Assembly: GCF_017939745.1 (NCBI RefSeq)
Contig: NZ_JAGKQQ010000001.1
Location: 1,240,001 to 1,304,000 of the forward strand
Direction of reading: 5' to 3'
Origin: Gemmata palustris
GTDB lineage: Bacteria; Planctomycetota; Planctomycetia; Gemmatales; Gemmataceae
Length of the DNA stretch: 64,000 nt
This document shows, piece after piece, positions 17,217-26,145 of this stretch. Made by a program: the position numbers and the translations under genes. A model generated the notes under the pieces. The model was not told the DNA's origin and did no database searches. It was given only the letters and a program-made list of their open reading frames with translations. The first letter of the stretch is position 1. Each line of letters begins with the position of its first letter.

Positions 17217-17449
17217 TACTATTCCTCACTTTGCGGCGACCAGTTGGGCGCCGGCGGAAGGCCGGGGGGTTGACAGCCTTCGTAGCACTGTACTAAGGGT
17301 GATGGGCGCTTTCGGCCCTCGCCTTTATTCGACCGGTCCACCGATTGTAGTGATTGTCCAGTACGGAACAATTGGAAACGAGTCCACAGTTCGCCCCTCT
17401 AATAAGGGGTGATTATCGCCCGCGACATCCGTTGATGGAGTAACCGAGA

Positions 17450-20416
17450 GTGCCGACCCCCAAGAAAAACGCGGCCGCCGATAAGCCCGCTGCGGCCAAG
17501 AAGCCCCGCGCGAAAAAGGCCCCCGCAAAGAGCCCGGCCCCGGACACTCCCGATGCGCCCGCGGCACCGAGTGGTCCGCGCGGCAACTACGACCTAGTCG
17601 TGGTCGAATCGCCCGCGAAGGCGAAGACGATCAACAAGTACCTCGGGCCGAACTTCCGGGTGCTGGCGAGTTACGGCCACGTCCGCGACCTCGACACGAA
17701 GAAGAAGAAGGGCGAGGACATCGCGGGCATTGATATCACCAACGGGTGGAAGCTCCGCTACACGGTGGACGACGGCAGCAAGGACGCGGCCCGCGGCGGG
17801 CGCAAGTTTCGGTCCGCAAAGGACATCCTCGCCGAGATCGGGCGCGAAGCGGCGCGGGCCAACAACGTCTACCTGGCGAGCGACCCGGACCGCGAGGGCG
17901 AGTCGATCGCGTGGCACATCGCCGACGAACTGAAGCTGCCCGACGAGCGCACGTTCCGCATCCGGTTCAACGAAATCACCAAGAACGCGGTGACCGCGGC
18001 GCTCTCGGGCGCGGAGAAAATTAACGACCTGCGCGTCGCGGCACAAGAAGCGCGCCGGGCGATGGACCGCGTCGTGGGGTTCCCGCTGTCGAACCTCCTC
18101 GGCAAGAAGGTCGCGAACAAGCTGAGCGCGGGCCGCGTGCAGTCGGTCGCGGTCAAATTGATCGTGGACCGCGAGCGCGAGATCGAAGCCTTCAAGACCG
18201 AAGAATACTGGAAGATCACCGCGCTTCTTGCGGCGCCGGGCGTCCACGTCGCGTGGACCTCGGACCCTGCGAAGTCCAAAATCTTCGCGAAGAAGAAGAC
18301 CGAAGTCGCGAAGCCGGTCGCGTGGCACAAACCGAGCGAAGAAGACACGCAGGGCGACCCGGACGAACCGGTTGTTGACACCGAAACCAGTGACGCACCG
18401 CCCGAACCCGGCGAGGGGGGCGAAGCTCCCGCAACGCCCGTAGCGGACGGCAGCAGCATCCCCACGCCGCCGACGGACTCGTTCCTCGCAAACTTAGTGA
18501 AGTGGGACAACGCAGACCCGAAACTCACGAACGAAACCGAAGCGGACGTGGTGGTTGCGTCGCTCGCCGGGGTGCCGTTCGTTGTCACGCGAGTGGAGCA
18601 AAAGGACCGGCTCGACCGGCCGCTCGCGCCGTTCACCACTAGCACGCTCCAACAGCAGGCCAACGCCCGGATGAAGTTCAGTGCCAGTCGCACGATGCAG
18701 ACGGCGCAGAAGCTGTACGAAGGTATCGAACTGTCGGGCATGGGTCAGACGGCGCTCATCACCTACATGCGTACCGACAGCACGCGGGTCTCGAACGACG
18801 CGCTCGCGACGGTGCGCGATTTCATCAAGGCGGACGCGCGTCTCGGTGCGAACTATCTACCTGCTGCACCAAACACTTACGCTTCCAACAAGGGCGCGCA
18901 GGAGGGCCACGAAGCGATCCGCCCAACGGACGTGACCATCACCCCGGCTCGGGCGCAAGCGGCGGGCTTGGGCGGCGACCAACTCCGGCTCTACGAACTG
19001 ATCTGGAAGCGGTTCGTCGCGAGCCAGTGCGTGCCGGCGAAACTCAAGGTGACGACCTACGACATCACCGCGGGCCGCGGGCTGTTCCGGGCCAGCGGGC
19101 GCGTGATCGCGTTCGACGGGTACCGCCGGGTGCTCCCGCCGGTCGGCAAGCAAGAAGACGCGGAACTCCCGCCGGTGAAGGAAAAGGACGTGCTGAACCG
19201 GCTCGACTTGTTCGAGAGCCAGCACTTCACGCAGCCGCCGCCGCGCTTCAACGAAGGCTCGCTCGTGAAGTCGCTCGAAAAGGAAGGCATCGGCCGACCG
19301 AGTACGTATGCGAGCATCATCAGCACGATCCAGAAGCGCGGGTACGTTACGCAGGACCGCGGGCGGTTCTTCGCCACCGAGATCGGGAAGGTGGTGACGG
19401 ACCTTCTGGTGAAGCACTTCCCGGACATTATGGACCTGAAGTTCACCAGCCACTTCGAGGACGAACTCGACGAGATCGAGACCGGGAAGTTCAAGTACCG
19501 GGACGTCCTCGACGAGTTCTGGGGGAAGTTCTCACCGACGCTGAAGAAGGCCGACACCGAGATGCCGGTGGCCCGCGAGCTGACCGGCGAAATGTGCCCG
19601 AAGTGCGGCAAACCGCTGCAGAAGCGCTACAGCGCGACGACCGGCGGGTTCTTCGTCGGCTGCACCGGCTACAGCGACGATCCGGCGTGTAAGTACATTC
19701 AACCGCGCCCGGGTGAGACCGAGCGCGAGGGGCCGATGACCACGGACATTCCGTGCCCCGCGTGCGGCAAGTTCATGGTCCGCAAGGTCGGGCGGTTCGG
19801 CGTGTTCTACACGTGCGAGGGGGCGCCGGAGTGCCCCACGACGATGAACGAAAACGCGGAAGGCGTCCGCACCGTCACCGCGCTCCCGACGAAGCACAAG
19901 TGCCCGAAGTGCGAAAAACACAACCTGCTTTTGAAGGAGAGCAAGGTCGGCAAGAAGTACGTCCAGTGCCCGGACCCGAAGTGCAAGTTCATCTCGGACG
20001 CGGACGCGGACGGCGCCCCGGTGAAGCCCGCGGACACCGGGATCGCGTGCGAGAAGTGCGGTAGTCCGATGGTCATTAAGGTCGCGTGGCGCGGGCCGTT
20101 CCTCTCGTGCAGCGGGTTCCCGAAGTGCCGCAACGCGAAGTCGATCAACGCCGAACTGAAGGAGAAGCTGAAGGACATCCTCCCGCCGATGCCGGAGAAG
20201 AGCGAGAAGAAGAAGGAAGAAATGCCGGCGGTGGAGATCAGCGACACGTGCCCGGAGTGCGGCGCGGCGATGAAGCTGATGAAGTCGCGCTTCGGCCCGG
20301 GGTACTACCTCGGGTGCTCGAAGTACCCGAAGTGCAAGGGCAAGGGCAAGATGACGCCCGAACTCCAGGCGAAGATCGATGCCGCGACTGCCGCCGCAGC
20401 ACAGGCGCCGGCGTAG
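17450..20416 (+). CDS. topA: DNA topoisomerase I (type IA)
   Basis: A 988-residue relaxing topoisomerase. A Lys/Ala/Pro-rich tail (1-42) precedes the TOPRIM domain (VVVESPAKAKTINKYLG; acidic triad ASDPDREGESIAWH). The active-site Tyr439 lies in ALITYMRTDSTRVSND. An acidic Pro/Glu-rich insertion of about 60 residues (about 283-343) splits the core. The C-terminus has five four-Cys zinc fingers in a row, starting CPKCGKPL, CPACGKFM, CPKCEKHN, CEKCGSPM and CPECGAAM; E. coli TopA has three. The GTG start is taken because no ATG fits. It is an essential housekeeping enzyme that removes negative supercoils. Confidence 0.97.
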   Translation: MPTPKKNAAADKPAAAKKPRAKKAPAKSPAPDTPDAPAAPSGPRGNYDLVVVESPAKAKTINKYLGPNFRVLASYGHVRDLDTKKKKGEDIAGIDITNGWKLRYTVDDGSKDAARGGRKFRSAKDILAEIGREAARANNVYLASDPDREGESIAWHIADELKLPDERTFRIRFNEITKNAVTAALSGAEKINDLRVAAQEARRAMDRVVGFPLSNLLGKKVANKLSAGRVQSVAVKLIVDREREIEAFKTEEYWKITALLAAPGVHVAWTSDPAKSKIFAKKKTEVAKPVAWHKPSEEDTQGDPDEPVVDTETSDAPPEPGEGGEAPATPVADGSSIPTPPTDSFLANLVKWDNADPKLTNETEADVVVASLAGVPFVVTRVEQKDRLDRPLAPFTTSTLQQQANARMKFSASRTMQTAQKLYEGIELSGMGQTALITYMRTDSTRVSNDALATVRDFIKADARLGANYLPAAPNTYASNKGAQEGHEAIRPTDVTITPARAQAAGLGGDQLRLYELIWKRFVASQCVPAKLKVTTYDITAGRGLFRASGRVIAFDGYRRVLPPVGKQEDAELPPVKEKDVLNRLDLFESQHFTQPPPRFNEGSLVKSLEKEGIGRPSTYASIISTIQKRGYVTQDRGRFFATEIGKVVTDLLVKHFPDIMDLKFTSHFEDELDEIETGKFKYRDVLDEFWGKFSPTLKKADTEMPVARELTGEMCPKCGKPLQKRYSATTGGFFVGCTGYSDDPACKYIQPRPGETEREGPMTTDIPCPACGKFMVRKVGRFGVFYTCEGAPECPTTMNENAEGVRTVTALPTKHKCPKCEKHNLLLKESKVGKKYVQCPDPKCKFISDADADGAPVKPADTGIACEKCGSPMVIKVAWRGPFLSCSGFPKCRNAKSINAELKEKLKDILPPMPEKSEKKKEEMPAVEISDTCPECGAAMKLMKSRFGPGYYLGCSKYPKCKGKGKMTPELQAKIDAATAAAAQAPA

Positions 20417-20502
20417 GTCGAAAGGCAACTTACCCCCTCCCTAAAGGGAAGGGAGAAAAGGCCATTTAGTGAGCGAGTTCGTGCAAGGATTGTAGAGCCA
20501 CC

Positions 20503-20572
20503 CCACCCGCTCGTTGGCACTCGCGGTTCGCCAAGAGACTCAGGCGAACCGCGAGTGCCAACGAGCGGGTGG
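20503..20572. repeat. perfect 30-bp inverted repeat (long hairpin)
   Basis: 20503-20532 and 20543-20572 are perfect inverted copies (starting CCACCCGCTCGTTGGCACTC) around a 10-base loop. It lies after topA and before a convergent gene. There is no T-run, so it is either a Rho-independent-like barrier or a mobile palindrome. An RNA hairpin of this strength would protect the topA transcript 3' end. Confidence 0.8.
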
Positions 20573-20616
20573 TAGTTCTAAATGGCCCAGGTAAGGGCGG
20601 GGTAGGTCACTTCACA

Positions 20617-21123
20617 TCACGTCGTGTAGAACGACGGGAGCCGCGGCCACAGGTACAGGCTAATCATCATGCAGCCGGCGACGACGGCCGCGAGGCCGCC
20701 GATCAGCATCGAGAACACCGCCAGTGTATTCCCGACGAACTTCCCGCCGGATCGTTCCACGGCCCGCATCGCGGCCCCGCCCATGAGCGCCGCGCCGAAG
20801 CCGAGCACGAACGGCAGCACGTAAGCGCAGATCTGCACCGAGTAGTTCGCGATCTTCGACCGCTCGGTCGTCGCCAGTACCTTGCGGTCGATGCGCTCGC
20901 CGAGCACCCTCGTCTCCCCGCTCACCCACTGGCGCTCGACCCACGTTCCCGGCTGCGCCGGCAGCCCGGCCGACCCGCGGGCCTCGCGCAGTGGGGTGCC
21001 GGCGATGTGCTTCTCGGCGTGCATCGATCCGTAGAGCGCCAGCACGCCGGCGATGACCGCTGTCACGATACTGAGCTTGGCCGCGCCGTGAACCGGCGCG
21101 CCGCGTGTCGATCCCGTCACCAT
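20617..21123 (-). CDS. hypothetical membrane protein, three TM segments
   Basis: A 168-residue protein. TM segments lie at about residues 16-32 (LSIVTAVIAGVLALYGSM), 96-116 (ICAYVLPFVLGFGAALMGGA) and 132-158. A soluble loop of about 60 residues separates the first two. AAGGA lies about 10 bases before the ATG. It is divergent from the MFS gene, with 80 bases between starts. No family recognised; function unknown. Confidence 0.75.
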   Translation of the reverse strand: MVTGSTRGAPVHGAAKLSIVTAVIAGVLALYGSMHAEKHIAGTPLREARGSAGLPAQPGTWVERQWVSGETRVLGERIDRKVLATTERSKIANYSVQICAYVLPFVLGFGAALMGGAAMRAVERSGGKFVGNTLAVFSMLIGGLAAVVAGCMMISLYLWPRLPSFYTT

Positions 21124-21203
21124 CTCGGTATGTCCTTGCTGGCTTGGTGCGTCGCGGTCGAGTAAGGTGTGCGGGTCGCACTCTCCCCCGACCCCGGCAA
21201 CAC

Positions 21204-22472
21204 ATGAGTACCGTCCCCGCCGCTCCGATCACCTCGCCGTGGCGCTGGTGGGTGTGCGTTCTGTTGATGCTCGCGACCGTCATCAACTATATGGACCGCA
21301 TGGCCCTGAACCAGATGGCGAAGGAGATCAAGGGCGCGTTCGGGCTGAACAACGAGCAGTACGGTTGGCTCGAAAGTGTGTTCTCGCTGGCCTTCGCGAT
21401 CGGGGCGATCGGCACGGGCTACATCGTGGACCGCGCGAGCGTGCGGTGGGTGTATCCGCTGATGGTGGTGGGCTGGTCCTTTGCCGGCATTCTGACGGGG
21501 TTCGCCGGTTCGTTCTGGATGCTCCTTACCTGTCGGTTCCTGCTCGGCCTGTTTGAAGCGGGGAACTGGCCGTGCGGCATCCGCACCACGCGCGCGGTGC
21601 TCTCACCCGCGGAGCGGTCGTTCGGGAACTCGTTGTTTCAGAGTGGAACCGCGCTCGGGGCGGTCATTACTCCGCTCATGGTGCTGGCACTTCTCCAGCG
21701 GGCCGAGGCGAGTGGCGGGACGGACACTTGGCGCCTGCCGTTCCGCGTAATCGGCTGTTTGGGGTTGGTGTGGGTCGCGCTCTGGTTCATTACCGTGCCC
21801 AAGCGGATGCTTCACCCTACTGGTGGGGCCGCGCCCGCGCACCAGGGCGCGACGCGCTTCGTCGAAGTGTTCCGCGACCGGCGCTTCTGGGCGCTCGTCG
21901 CGATGGTAACGGCGGTGAATTTCACGTGGCACGGGTACCGCACGTGGTTGCCGCTGTACCTCCAGGAGCAGCGCGGCTACTCGCGCGAAGAGATGAGCGC
22001 GTTCACCACGGTCTATTACCTCGTCGCGGACGTCGGTTCGTGGACAGTGGGCATCGTCACGCTCGTTCTGTGCAAGCGCGGGCTGGCGATTCACATCAGC
22101 AGATTGCTCGCGTTCGGCGGGTGCGCGGCGCTCACGGTTTGCACGGCGAGCGTCCCGTTCCTGCCGAACGGGTGGGGGCTCGAAGCGGGGCTGCTCGCGG
22201 TCGCGTTCGGCGCGCTCGGATTGTTCCCGACGTACTTCGCGCTCACTCAGGAATTGTCGTCGCGGCACCAGGGGAAGGTCACCGGTACGCTCGGCGCGTG
22301 TGCGCACCTCTCGCTGTTCGTGATGTACCCCATTGAGGGGTGGATTTGCGACGCCACGAAGTCTTACGAATGGGTGCTCGGCGGTGTGGGCGCGTTCCCG
22401 CTGTTCGCGCTCGTGGTGATGCTGGTTTTGTGGCCACCGGGATATGAACCGCCTCCGCGGGTGGGAAAATAA
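21204..22472 (+). CDS. MFS transporter, ACS (anion/hexuronate) type
   Basis: A 422-residue protein with about 12 TM segments. The first-helix motif TVINYMDRMALNQMAKEI and the loop motif GYIVDRASVRWVYPLM fit the anion:cation symporter branch that includes hexuronate and galactonate transporters. The frame opens at 21105, but the ATG at 21204 gives the proper cytoplasmic N-terminus before helix 1. No catabolic genes are adjacent, so the substrate is inferred only at the class level. Confidence 0.88.
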   Translation: MSTVPAAPITSPWRWWVCVLLMLATVINYMDRMALNQMAKEIKGAFGLNNEQYGWLESVFSLAFAIGAIGTGYIVDRASVRWVYPLMVVGWSFAGILTGFAGSFWMLLTCRFLLGLFEAGNWPCGIRTTRAVLSPAERSFGNSLFQSGTALGAVITPLMVLALLQRAEASGGTDTWRLPFRVIGCLGLVWVALWFITVPKRMLHPTGGAAPAHQGATRFVEVFRDRRFWALVAMVTAVNFTWHGYRTWLPLYLQEQRGYSREEMSAFTTVYYLVADVGSWTVGIVTLVLCKRGLAIHISRLLAFGGCAALTVCTASVPFLPNGWGLEAGLLAVAFGALGLFPTYFALTQELSSRHQGKVTGTLGACAHLSLFVMYPIEGWICDATKSYEWVLGGVGAFPLFALVVMLVLWPPGYEPPPRVGK

Positions 22473-22488
22473 AGGTGTTTCGGCTTGT

Positions 22489-24363
22489 TTAGTTGGGTGA
22501 GTGCGTCGTGTACCGGTTCGGTCGGTCGTTCTGATACTCCACAAGCCAGCGACGACACTCGTCGCGGAGGGAGCCGCGGGTTGTCCGGTCGAGCGCATTT
22601 TGTTGCCACTTCACAGCCTCAGTAAACCGTCCGCACTCGGCGAGAGCCGCGGCGTAGGCGCTCAGACAGGTTGCCTCGGTCCAGTTCGATAATTTGCACG
22701 CGCGCCGGGCTACTTTCACGGCCTCTTTGCCGTTGCGCACGGTTGGATCGAGGGACGTGGCCAGAATCGCGGCCCGTTCCCGGCGCGGGAGCCAATGGTT
22801 TGGCGCGAGTGCGATGCTCATGATGGCAGCAGTGTGTGCTCGATCATCGCGCCCCTTGCTGCGGAGATCGAATAAACATTCTAATAGAACGGCAATCGGT
22901 TGATTGGTCAGATCGGATTCACCGATCGCGAAAAGTGCGTCGCACGCCTTACGGAAGTCCCCCGATAGGATCAGGTGGCGCGCGAGCCGGGCGCGGCAAT
23001 GCGCGCTTTCCGGCGCGAGCCGGATTGCTCTCCTGGTATCGGCGACCGCCTTGGAATAGCGGTCGCGCTTGGAATAACACTCGGCGCGGTCCAAGAGCGC
23101 CTCGGGGAACGTCTCTTTGTCCTTCGGGTGCGGGGCTTTGAGACACTGTGTGAAACACTCGATTGCTTCGGTCACGCGCCCGGTATTCGCCAGACACCTG
23201 CCACGGGCCAGCAGAACGTACCCGTTAAAATGCGACCCCAGGAACGGGTTCCACACGGCGAGATCGTCCAAGGATCGCTGCGCCTCCACGAACGCATCGA
23301 GGCGCACCTGGCAGAGCGCGCGTGCGTACAGGGCAAGGTCGAAGGCCGGGTTCAGCTCCAGCGCTCGGGCAAGAGCTGTTTCGGCGCGGGGGTCGTCCCC
23401 ACGCGAGATGAACAAACAGGCATCTTCGATCAGCGCCCTCGCGTTGTTGGGGTCGTGTTCCCGCGCGAGACGTATCGTTCTGCGAATACGTTTTATGTCT
23501 GCCCCGGTTTGGTCGGGCAACTGTCGCAGGAATCTGGCATACTCGACAAAGGCACATGCGTTATCTGGGCACTGTTCCGTCGCGCGCCGGTAGAACTTTC
23601 GTGCCTCGGTCACGTCCCCTTGCTTTGAACAGTCGCGGGCGAGTTCTAGGTACGCATCGAGTAACTGTGGGTCGAGTTCGATGGCTCGCTTCAGATCGAT
23701 GGTGCGCTGGTTCGGATCACGGTCCTCCTCTTCGGTCCACCAATTGGGATCACCAAACGCATGGATACACGCCGCGATCATCTTCGCGCGCAACAGATAC
23801 GCTTCCGCGTTGTCTGGGTGCTTGGCTATCTCGGCGTCCATCAACTCGATCACTAACGAATCGGGGCCGCACGCGCTCCGCACCCGGGCGCTGAGCATCC
23901 GATCCTTTTTACGTGCGTTCCCGTTCCAATTTTCGATACATTTTCCACCCTGGTACAGGTTGCGGCCCAAATAATCGTCGTGCCCTTCTGTTCGCCAATA
24001 CAGTTCAAACGCCAGTTCCGGAAAATCTGACGCGACCTTGGCGACCCATTTGAGCGCCGGGCGGGACGCGGTGTAAAAGTCGAAATACGCTTCTCTTCCG
24101 GCGTCTCTAACAAACTTGGCTCCCAAGACGTATCGGTTGACATCCCAGTTCCTAACTTGCCAGCGTTCAGCGCCTTCGGGCGCGATTTTAGCGAGTAGTT
24201 TGGACGGAACGGGAAACAAGTTGTGGAACACGCGCCACGCACTTTCGGGGGCTTCCTCTCCCGCGAAGTACGTTGCACACGGAGCGGTCGCGATGTGGAG
24301 CCACCGAGTGATGTCCGCCGGCCTGCCGCGAACGTGCAGGCGGTGACTGCATTCGTTTGCCAT
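22489..24363 (-). CDS. Api92/YubB-like ferredoxin-fold domain fused to TPR array
   Basis: A 624-residue cytoplasmic protein. Residues 1-150 show the pattern of the Api92/YubB ferredoxin-like domain found in phage and plasmid proteins: MANECSHRLHVRGRPADI, FHNLFPVP, WQVRNWDVNRYVLGAKF, YFDFYTASRPALKWVAKVA and FPELAFELYWR. From about 165 to 600 there are roughly ten TPR-like helical pairs, with repeats such as LDAYLELARDCSKQGDVTEA and ALLDRAECYSKRDRYSKAVA. TPRs mediate protein contacts; the N-terminal role is unknown. It is less GC-rich in places than its neighbours, hinting at transfer. It stands alone, convergent with the MFS gene. Confidence 0.72.
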   Translation of the reverse strand: MANECSHRLHVRGRPADITRWLHIATAPCATYFAGEEAPESAWRVFHNLFPVPSKLLAKIAPEGAERWQVRNWDVNRYVLGAKFVRDAGREAYFDFYTASRPALKWVAKVASDFPELAFELYWRTEGHDDYLGRNLYQGGKCIENWNGNARKKDRMLSARVRSACGPDSLVIELMDAEIAKHPDNAEAYLLRAKMIAACIHAFGDPNWWTEEEDRDPNQRTIDLKRAIELDPQLLDAYLELARDCSKQGDVTEARKFYRRATEQCPDNACAFVEYARFLRQLPDQTGADIKRIRRTIRLAREHDPNNARALIEDACLFISRGDDPRAETALARALELNPAFDLALYARALCQVRLDAFVEAQRSLDDLAVWNPFLGSHFNGYVLLARGRCLANTGRVTEAIECFTQCLKAPHPKDKETFPEALLDRAECYSKRDRYSKAVADTRRAIRLAPESAHCRARLARHLILSGDFRKACDALFAIGESDLTNQPIAVLLECLFDLRSKGRDDRAHTAAIMSIALAPNHWLPRRERAAILATSLDPTVRNGKEAVKVARRACKLSNWTEATCLSAYAAALAECGRFTEAVKWQQNALDRTTRGSLRDECRRWLVEYQNDRPNRYTTHSPN

Positions 24364-24608
24364 TGGGCGACCTCAAAACGAAGAAATGCAAACAGCTTAA
24401 CCCAGATGTGCGGTATGAGAATGCTCGAAATCGCGCAATTGAGATGATTACGGAGAAGTATTGGTGTTTCTTCGGGTTGTCGCTGATGCGGTACTCGAGT
24501 CTTCTAGCCAATCGAATTGCTTCTTTTCGTGTCAATACGAACGGAGCGGTCGCAAATTCACTGGTTTACGGTCGCTCCGTTTCACTGGAACCGGTAGTAT
24601 CGGTCCCT

Positions 24609-25955
24609 CTATGCCCGACTGAACGCGGGCTTGCGCTCGTCCTTCTCTTTCGTGACTTCGGGGGTCGGCTCCTCGACCGAGTCTTCGGTGCTGGGCGGTG
24701 CCGGGGTGGTCGGGTTCTTCAGTCGGTCCACGAACACGGCCATGCGGGTCAGCCCTTCGCGGAGTCGGCCCTCGTCGGTCGCGAAGCTCACGCGAACGTG
24801 GCCCGCGCCGCTCGGCCCGAACGCGACGCCGGGGCCGACCAGTACGCCCTCTTCCTTCAGCAACTTTTCCGCGAACGTGCGGCCGTTCACGTTCAAGCCC
24901 GAGACCGGCACCCACACGAAGTACCCGCCGCTGGGCTGTTCGGGCTCGAGGCCCATCGCGCGCAGGCGGTCCAGTGTGTACTGCCGCTTGGAGCTGAACC
25001 GCTCATTGATATCCGCTGACGTCGGTTCGGCGAGCAGCCGCGCCGCGGCCTGTTGGCACACCGGCGGAACGTAAGGCGCGCTCAAATTCGCGGTGAGCTG
25101 GCAAGCCCTGATAAGGTGCCGCGGACCGGCGAGCCAGCCGACGCGCATCCCGGGTTGCCCGAACTCCTGCGACACCGAACCGGCCGTGAGCGTGAGTCGG
25201 TCCGCGCCGGGCATCGTAGCCAGACCGCGCGGCTTATCGGGCCGGAACGCGGCAAACGACTCGTCCAGGTACACCAACACCCCGTACCCGCCCGCGATCC
25301 AGGCGATGTGTTCGAGGTCTTCGTTCGTGAGGCACCCGCCCGTGGGGTTGCCCGGGTCGGTCAGCACGAGCATCTTCGCGCCGCGCATCGCGCGCTCGAA
25401 AGTTGCCGCGATGTACCGGCACCGACCGTCTTCGGTCCACGTCGGCACCCAACGCACGTTCGCGTGCCGAGACTTGGTTCCCAGCGCGAAGAGCGGTGAA
25501 CACGGGTCGAACATCACGACGCGGTCGCCGGGGTTCACGAACGCATCGAGTGCGGCCGTGAACGCGGCCGTAGCGCCGTGCGTCGCGAGGACGTCCGTGG
25601 CCGGGTTGACGGTGCGCCCGGTGGACTGGTACCGGTCGGCGATGATGCGGGCCAGCACGGGGAGCGTCGTGGGCACGCGGCCGGGGGCGGAAAACGCATC
25701 GGTGCGGCCCACGCTCACGGCCCCGCGTGCGGGCGGGGCGTCCGGCGTGGGCTGGTTCAGGTCGAGCACGTCGAGGTTCGGAACGTGCGCGACCATCGCC
25801 GGGTCGAGAAGGTCGTCCAGCGGCGCGGCCAGCACGCGATCCGAGTAGTATTTGAGGTACGCAGCGCCGCCGTCGGTGAGGCGCCGGGCGCGCGGGGTGA
25901 ACCGCGCGAGCCGTGTGCGAACGAGCAGCTTCGTGAGCCAGAAGGGGATTGCCAC
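24609..25955 (-). CDS. class I/II aminotransferase-fold protein lacking the PLP lysine
   Basis: A 448-residue fold-type I protein of the aspartate-aminotransferase kind. Conserved parts: ATHGATAAFTAALDAFVNPG, TDPGNPTGG (substrate/PLP Asn region), VLVYLDESFAAF (Asp with Phe instead of the usual Tyr) and HVRVSFATDEGRLREG (carboxylate Arg). The Schiff-base motif, normally SxSKxxxxxGxRxG, reads SVSQEFGQPGMRVG, with Gln263 (CAG) in place of Lys. Classical transamination should be impossible. The C-terminal 40 residues are a Pro/Glu/Lys-rich tail. The GTG start at 25955 has GGAGG upstream. It may be a binding or regulatory protein, or use another mechanism. Confidence 0.82.
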   Translation of the reverse strand: MAIPFWLTKLLVRTRLARFTPRARRLTDGGAAYLKYYSDRVLAAPLDDLLDPAMVAHVPNLDVLDLNQPTPDAPPARGAVSVGRTDAFSAPGRVPTTLPVLARIIADRYQSTGRTVNPATDVLATHGATAAFTAALDAFVNPGDRVVMFDPCSPLFALGTKSRHANVRWVPTWTEDGRCRYIAATFERAMRGAKMLVLTDPGNPTGGCLTNEDLEHIAWIAGGYGVLVYLDESFAAFRPDKPRGLATMPGADRLTLTAGSVSQEFGQPGMRVGWLAGPRHLIRACQLTANLSAPYVPPVCQQAAARLLAEPTSADINERFSSKRQYTLDRLRAMGLEPEQPSGGYFVWVPVSGLNVNGRTFAEKLLKEEGVLVGPGVAFGPSGAGHVRVSFATDEGRLREGLTRMAVFVDRLKNPTTPAPPSTEDSVEEPTPEVTKEKDERKPAFSRA

Positions 25956-26145
25956 GCTGGAGCCTCCGTGCGCTGGTGAGGGTGGAGATTGTGCCAGAAC
26001 GGGTACCGCGGTGTAAAGCCCGGCTCAAATTGAGCGCGAACGCGCTGCGACAGCGATGGGCTCTTCCGCAAGAAATAATCGTGGAAGCCCCCGGGAGCTT
26101 TGTGCCTCTATTCCCGGGACGGACTTACTTCTGGAAGGTTCAGGC

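Noticed and set aside
17270-17296. TTGACA ... TACTAA as a topA promoter.
   Set aside because: The spacer is only 15 bases and the -10 is weak; too uncertain to annotate.
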